Part shown: positions 60,843 to 64,000 of the stretch, one piece after another
How positions within the stretch are numbered: the first letter of the stretch is position 1
Layout: each line of letters starts with the position of its first letter
Source: JAPPHA01 sp965220985
Lineage (GTDB): Bacteria; Pseudomonadota; Alphaproteobacteria; Rhodobacterales; Rhodobacteraceae
Direction of reading: 5' to 3'
Assembly: GCA_965220985.1 (NCBI GenBank)
Contig: OZ244854.1
Location: 992,001-1,056,000 of the forward strand
DNA length: 64,000 bases
Translations under genes and position numbers: made by a program
Notes under the pieces: model-generated
Databases searched by the model: none
Seen by the model: only the letters and a program-made list of their open reading frames with translations
What the model was told of the DNA's origin: nothing

Positions 60843-61580
60843 TCAAAACTCGATGTGCAGCCCGAAGAGATCCGGGTCCAGGATGCTCTCGACAAATTCG
60901 ATGACCGAATGATCGGCGGCGCGGGTCAACCTCCGCAGCTGCAACATGGGTTCACCGGGCGTGCGGACCATCAATTCTGCATCCGTTGCTGACAATCCAA
61001 CCAGGACGTTCGCCCACTGCACACCGCTGCAGACCGTGAGACCCCGCGCTACCAGGGTTGCGTTCAAGGATCCGTTCAGCAACCCGTGCTCTGGAACATC
61101 TTGCAGTTTTTGGCGCCATGGTAACCGGCTGCGTTCCAAGGAAACGCCTTGGCCCGTATCGTTGCGGACGCGCAATCGGTCTGCGATCAGGCAATCCGTG
61201 CCTTCCGAAACAGGGCTGCCCGGCAATTCCATCGAGCCACGAACCAGCTGCAGCACCCTCGTTGACATGTGCACGTCGCCGGATTCCAAGGCCACACTCC
61301 AGCCAGCGCGATCATCTATGGTCCTGCCATCAAAGGTGACGAACGAACCGATTCCGTTTGTGGTGGTGATAAGGCCCTTGCAGGCAAGGATTTCCAGCCC
61401 CTTGCGCACCGTGTTTCGGCTGACGGAAAAGCGTTTGACCATGGCGTTTTCGCTGGCAAGCGCGTCACCGTGCCGGAGCGCGCCGGAACGGATTTCGCGT
61501 TCCAGGGCGTGCGCGATCCGGACAGATTTCGGCGCGCCGACCATGACTGGTCCTGTATCAAGCTGTTCAAGCCTGTCCAT
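60843..61580 (-). CDS. GntR/HutC-family transcriptional regulator
   Basis: A 245-residue regulator at the head of the operon. The winged helix is RIAHALEREIRSGALRHGDA with ALASENAMVKRFSVSRNTVR, and the C-terminal UTRA ligand domain ends RRLTRAADHSVIEFVESIL. It probably represses the seven-gene kinase/hydrolase/importer operon until its ligand is present. The ligand is unknown. Confidence 0.9.
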   Translation of the reverse strand: MDRLEQLDTGPVMVGAPKSVRIAHALEREIRSGALRHGDALASENAMVKRFSVSRNTVRKGLEILACKGLITTTNGIGSFVTFDGRTIDDRAGWSVALESGDVHMSTRVLQLVRGSMELPGSPVSEGTDCLIADRLRVRNDTGQGVSLERSRLPWRQKLQDVPEHGLLNGSLNATLVARGLTVCSGVQWANVLVGLSATDAELMVRTPGEPMLQLRRLTRAADHSVIEFVESILDPDLFGLHIEF

Positions 61581-61612
61581 ACATGTTCAATAGGGTTGCT
61601 CGCCTAACCAAG

Positions 61613-62869
61613 TCAAGAGGATCTACCGGACGCCGCCTTTGTGAAGCTGGAGACAGACCCCCTATTGAAGTGTCGCAGCAGCGGCTCCACCGCACCTGGC
61701 TTGGTGTCGAGTATGATCGCTGCCTTGGTGTAAGACAATTCTTTCGTCCGCACTTTCTCGTGGACAAGTTTCATGAGCGCGTTCCCCGCTTGGAACCGTT
61801 TCATTTCGAAAGGATCAGACTGCTCGGCAGGTTTGTCCTGTTCCTGACCAATCCTTGTTTTCCTGCGGGTTTGGCATTCGGCCCAAAGTTCGTCATGGAC
61901 TCGGGCTGTCAGATTTCCCATTCGATTCAGGCGATAGACAACGATCGACTCGCTGACTGCCCAGCGTCGGGCAATGGATTCCACCGCCCTTCGGGTTTCA
62001 TTGACGCACCCCGGGCTGAAATCAGCCACGTCCGTATGGAACAGGTCGTTTGGAAGCAAGAATTCTGCCGCAACGTCATTGCAAAACTGTTCCACTGTAG
62101 CCGTGTATGTCGAGGGACTATCTGTGGATATGCAACCGCTCACACCGGTCTTGCCGAGGAGGACACGAGCCAGTTCTCGGACCAATGTGAATGCATGCGC
62201 CGGCTTGTCCCTGTGGGCATTGATGATGATGAACGGAGCGGCATGATCGGCAATCGCGTACCCTCGGAAATCATCGGCCTGGATTCTGGAGTGGCGTGAG
62301 CCAAGGTCACCCACGACCAACACGAAAACCCCTACCGCTTCGGCGGAGGTTCGCAAATTTTCAAACAGGTCGCGGGGTTTGCCTGTCCGCAGAACTTGAT
62401 CCCTATTGTCAAAATCGAGAACTGAAGAGATCTTCGCAACGGCATTTTCTACACCATCCGAGACGGTAACTGAGTTGACGAAATCAACCTGTCCGAAATT
62501 GTCGTCGTCCGCCAAGATGTCTCGCACGGCCCCTTGTCGCGCACTGACATCGCGCAGCAACGCATCAAGCAAAGCGTTTTCATGCGCACTCCGCGTTTCA
62601 GACGACTGACGAAAATCGATCCCAAGGGGTGCGGCCTTCGGTGGTTCTGCCATGTAGAATGCCAGCAGAGGTCGTCTGTAGACCTTGGCCATTTTTCTCA
62701 GTTGTTTTCTGGTCGGCTTCTTTTGTCCACTCTCCATTTCACCGAGTTGATCAGTTGCGGTGGTTCTCGCGCTGGTCATCAGCCCGAGTTTGGGTGCCGC
62801 TTCACCCAGACTGAGGCCGGAAGTTTTTCGTGCCCATACGAGAATGTGTGGATTTACGTCGATTGGCAT
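61613..62869 (-). CDS. XRE-family regulator with inactivated ImmA/IrrE domain
   Basis: About 418 residues from the ATG at 62869 (a TTG at 62911 in frame is weaker). Residues about 8-75 form an XRE helix-turn-helix (TSGLSLGEAAPKLGL, then MESGQKKPTRKQLRKMAKVY and RRPLLAFYMAEPP). The ImmA/IrrE-type region contains FTLVRELARVLLGKTGVSG where active members have HELGH: here both histidines are arginines (RELAR, 231-235), so zinc binding is not expected. The later VEQFCNDVAAEFLLPNDLF block is intact. It probably works as a sensor or regulator without proteolysis. Lies between the GntR operon and parB, same strand. Confidence 0.83.
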   Translation of the reverse strand: MPIDVNPHILVWARKTSGLSLGEAAPKLGLMTSARTTATDQLGEMESGQKKPTRKQLRKMAKVYRRPLLAFYMAEPPKAAPLGIDFRQSSETRSAHENALLDALLRDVSARQGAVRDILADDDNFGQVDFVNSVTVSDGVENAVAKISSVLDFDNRDQVLRTGKPRDLFENLRTSAEAVGVFVLVVGDLGSRHSRIQADDFRGYAIADHAAPFIIINAHRDKPAHAFTLVRELARVLLGKTGVSGCISTDSPSTYTATVEQFCNDVAAEFLLPNDLFHTDVADFSPGCVNETRRAVESIARRWAVSESIVVYRLNRMGNLTARVHDELWAECQTRRKTRIGQEQDKPAEQSDPFEMKRFQAGNALMKLVHEKVRTKELSYTKAAIILDTKPGAVEPLLRHFNRGSVSSFTKAASGRSS

Positions 62870-63061
62870 CTTCACTTCCGTGTTCTCTGGCACTGACTCA
62901 GGGACGCTCAACTGCGCGGACGTTATGCAGTATGGCCGAGACGAACAGCTTCCGACAGAAGAGCTCGTTCATCTTAACGGAATTTTCAGTGATGCGGCGC
63001 CAATTTGGTGCGGTTCCGAGTCGGCAGTGGACGTTATCTCAATGTACTTACGTGTTTTTTT

Positions 63062-64000
63062 TCAGTTCCTCCAAGCATTCCCATCGTCATCGGTTTGGTT
63101 AGGGGCAGTTCTCAAAAACCGGCACACGGCATCTAGATCGTCGAGCGACCGATACGAAATCCTCAAAAACCCGCCCTTGCCCTTCGATTGATGCTGGATG
63201 GCAACGGGCAGCCTGAGACATGCCGACAATTCCGCTTCGATCGCCCGCGTGTCGGCGTCCTTTTTTCGAGACTGCGGCTTTTTGAGATCCGTGCCTGCCT
63301 GAGCTGCCAGTTTCTCCGTCTGTCGGACATTCAAGCCTTGGGCGATCACTCGTCGTGCCAACCCCGACGGATTTTCGCATCCTAGCAATGCCCGAGCATG
63401 GCCGGCCGATATCCGTCCGTCACGAAGCAACCCAAGGACATCTTCCGGCAATCCCAGGAGCCGCACGCTGTTTGCGATGTGGCTGCGGCTTTTTCCGACG
63501 ACTTCGGCCAGGCTCGCCTGGGTATGATCGAATTCGTCCATCAACTGACGAAAACCCCGAGCTTCTTCGATCGGGTTGAGATCAGCCCGCTGAATGTTCT
63601 CGACCAGGGCGACTTCGAGCATCTGCTGGTCGTTTACCTCCCTGACGACCACCGGAACCTCGTGGAGCCTCGCTCTCTGCGCAGCTCTCCAGCGGCGTTC
63701 GCCAGCAACGATCTGAAATCCGTCCGCATTGTTCGGATCCGTGCGAACAAGAAGCGGTTGAATGATCCCGTTCCGATCGATCGAGGCCGCGAGCTCGGCG
63801 AGGTCGTCATCGTCGAAGTCTCGTCGCGGCTGCTCCGGATTGGCCCTGATCAACTCGATCGGCACCTTCGTCGCGCCCACCGACCGCTCCTTCGCCGCTG
63901 ATGTCTCATGTTCGCCGGGATGGGCAATGTCATCTTCGTTCCGCTCTCGTGACAAATCCTCAGTCGCGTTCGATGCATCCACACCGAGATTTCCCATCAA
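63062..64000 (-). CDS. parB: Chromosome partitioning protein ParB, start beyond the window
   Basis: At least 312 residues; the N-terminus continues past the right edge. The visible start region (MGNLGVDAS) is probably the end of the usual GRGLxALMG leader. The nuclease/CTPase-like domain has PEQPRRDFDDDDLAELAASI, IQPLLVRTDP, ERRWRAAQRARLHEVPVVV and VENIQRADLNPIEEA. The helix-turn-helix is QASLAEVVGKSRSHIANSVR. The C-terminal dimerisation part has LRISYRSLDDLDAVCRFL. The type is chromosomal (long leader, parS-binding helix), so this end of the window is probably near a replication origin. I saw no parS palindrome in the window. Confidence 0.93.
   Translation of the reverse strand: MMGNLGVDASNATEDLSRERNEDDIAHPGEHETSAAKERSVGATKVPIELIRANPEQPRRDFDDDDLAELAASIDRNGIIQPLLVRTDPNNADGFQIVAGERRWRAAQRARLHEVPVVVREVNDQQMLEVALVENIQRADLNPIEEARGFRQLMDEFDHTQASLAEVVGKSRSHIANSVRLLGLPEDVLGLLRDGRISAGHARALLGCENPSGLARRVIAQGLNVRQTEKLAAQAGTDLKKPQSRKKDADTRAIEAELSACLRLPVAIQHQSKGKGGFLRISYRSLDDLDAVCRFLRTAPNQTDDDGNAWRN

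Noticed and set aside
1..64000. tRNA, rRNA or CRISPR arrays.
   Set aside because: I found no cloverleaf with a convincing T-loop and acceptor stem and no regularly spaced repeats beyond the two-copy hairpin element at 19.5-19.8 kb. GGTTCGAATACCC near 21760 lies inside mgsC and lacks the other arms.
62930..64000. A parS site near parB.
   Set aside because: No TGTTTCACGTGAAACA-like palindrome is visible in the part of the locus included. The imperfect GCGCC-AATTT-GGTGC palindrome near 62999 is more likely an operator for the XRE gene.

Overview
The window looks like chromosomal DNA of a GC-rich alphaproteobacterium. Evidence is the ferrochelatase plus NDUFAF5-type methyltransferase pair, ubiG, the accD-folC pair, an N-methylglutamate synthase operon, several periplasmic ABC uptake systems and a chromosomal-type ParB at the right edge. 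I cannot name a genus. I see no tRNA, rRNA, CRISPR array or intact insertion sequence.

Layout. 1-3.2 kb (minus): ferrochelatase (cut by the left edge), an NDUFAF5-like methyltransferase, and a NYN-nuclease/cold-shock-domain fusion. 3.8-10.3 kb: a segmental duplication, AbrB-family membrane protein / ankyrin lipoprotein / small-gene relic, repeated so that three AbrB and two ankyrin genes alternate. 10.5-18.0 kb: a branched-chain-type ABC importer ending in N,N-dimethylformamidase; the last permease appears fused in frame to the amidase small subunit. 18.1-19.2 kb (minus): a class II histone-deacetylase-like amidohydrolase. 19.5-19.83 kb: two near-identical small transcription units, probably sRNAs. 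20.1-23.2 kb: N-methylglutamate synthase mgsABC, then a convergent sarcosine-oxidase-like gene. 24.6-31.5 kb: a tightly overlapping bacterial microcompartment (BMC) operon (glutamine-synthetase-like ligase, BMC-P, BMC-H, opine-dehydrogenase-like protein, acylating aldehyde dehydrogenase, BMC-T, malate-dehydrogenase-like fusion, RidA). 31.6-33 kb (minus): a cytochrome P450. 33.9-40.3 kb: a second branched-chain-type ABC importer with a TPR protein. 40.5-42.4 kb: ubiG and proline iminopeptidase. 42.6-49.3 kb: a peptide-type ABC importer followed by a dimethylargininase-like gene. 49.4-52.7 kb: CPBP protease, accD, folC. 52.9-54.6 kb (minus): an orphan ParD-like antitoxin and an XRE-ImmA/IrrE protein. 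55.0-61.6 kb (minus): a GntR / ADP-ribosylglycohydrolase / PfkB kinase / polyamine-type ABC operon. 61.6-64 kb (minus): a second XRE-ImmA/IrrE protein whose protease motif is destroyed, then ParB.

How it fits together. The 10.5-31.5 kb stretch reads as a small-amide and amine catabolic island. The importer and dimethylformamidase would supply dimethylamine and formate. MgsABC condenses a primary amine with glutamate to an N-alkylglutamate, which the flavin oxidase could split to glutamate plus an aldehyde. The microcompartment carries a CoA-acylating aldehyde dehydrogenase and two NAD-type dehydrogenases that could process an aldehyde and recycle cofactor. The enzyme families are visible in the sequence; the linkage between modules is inference.
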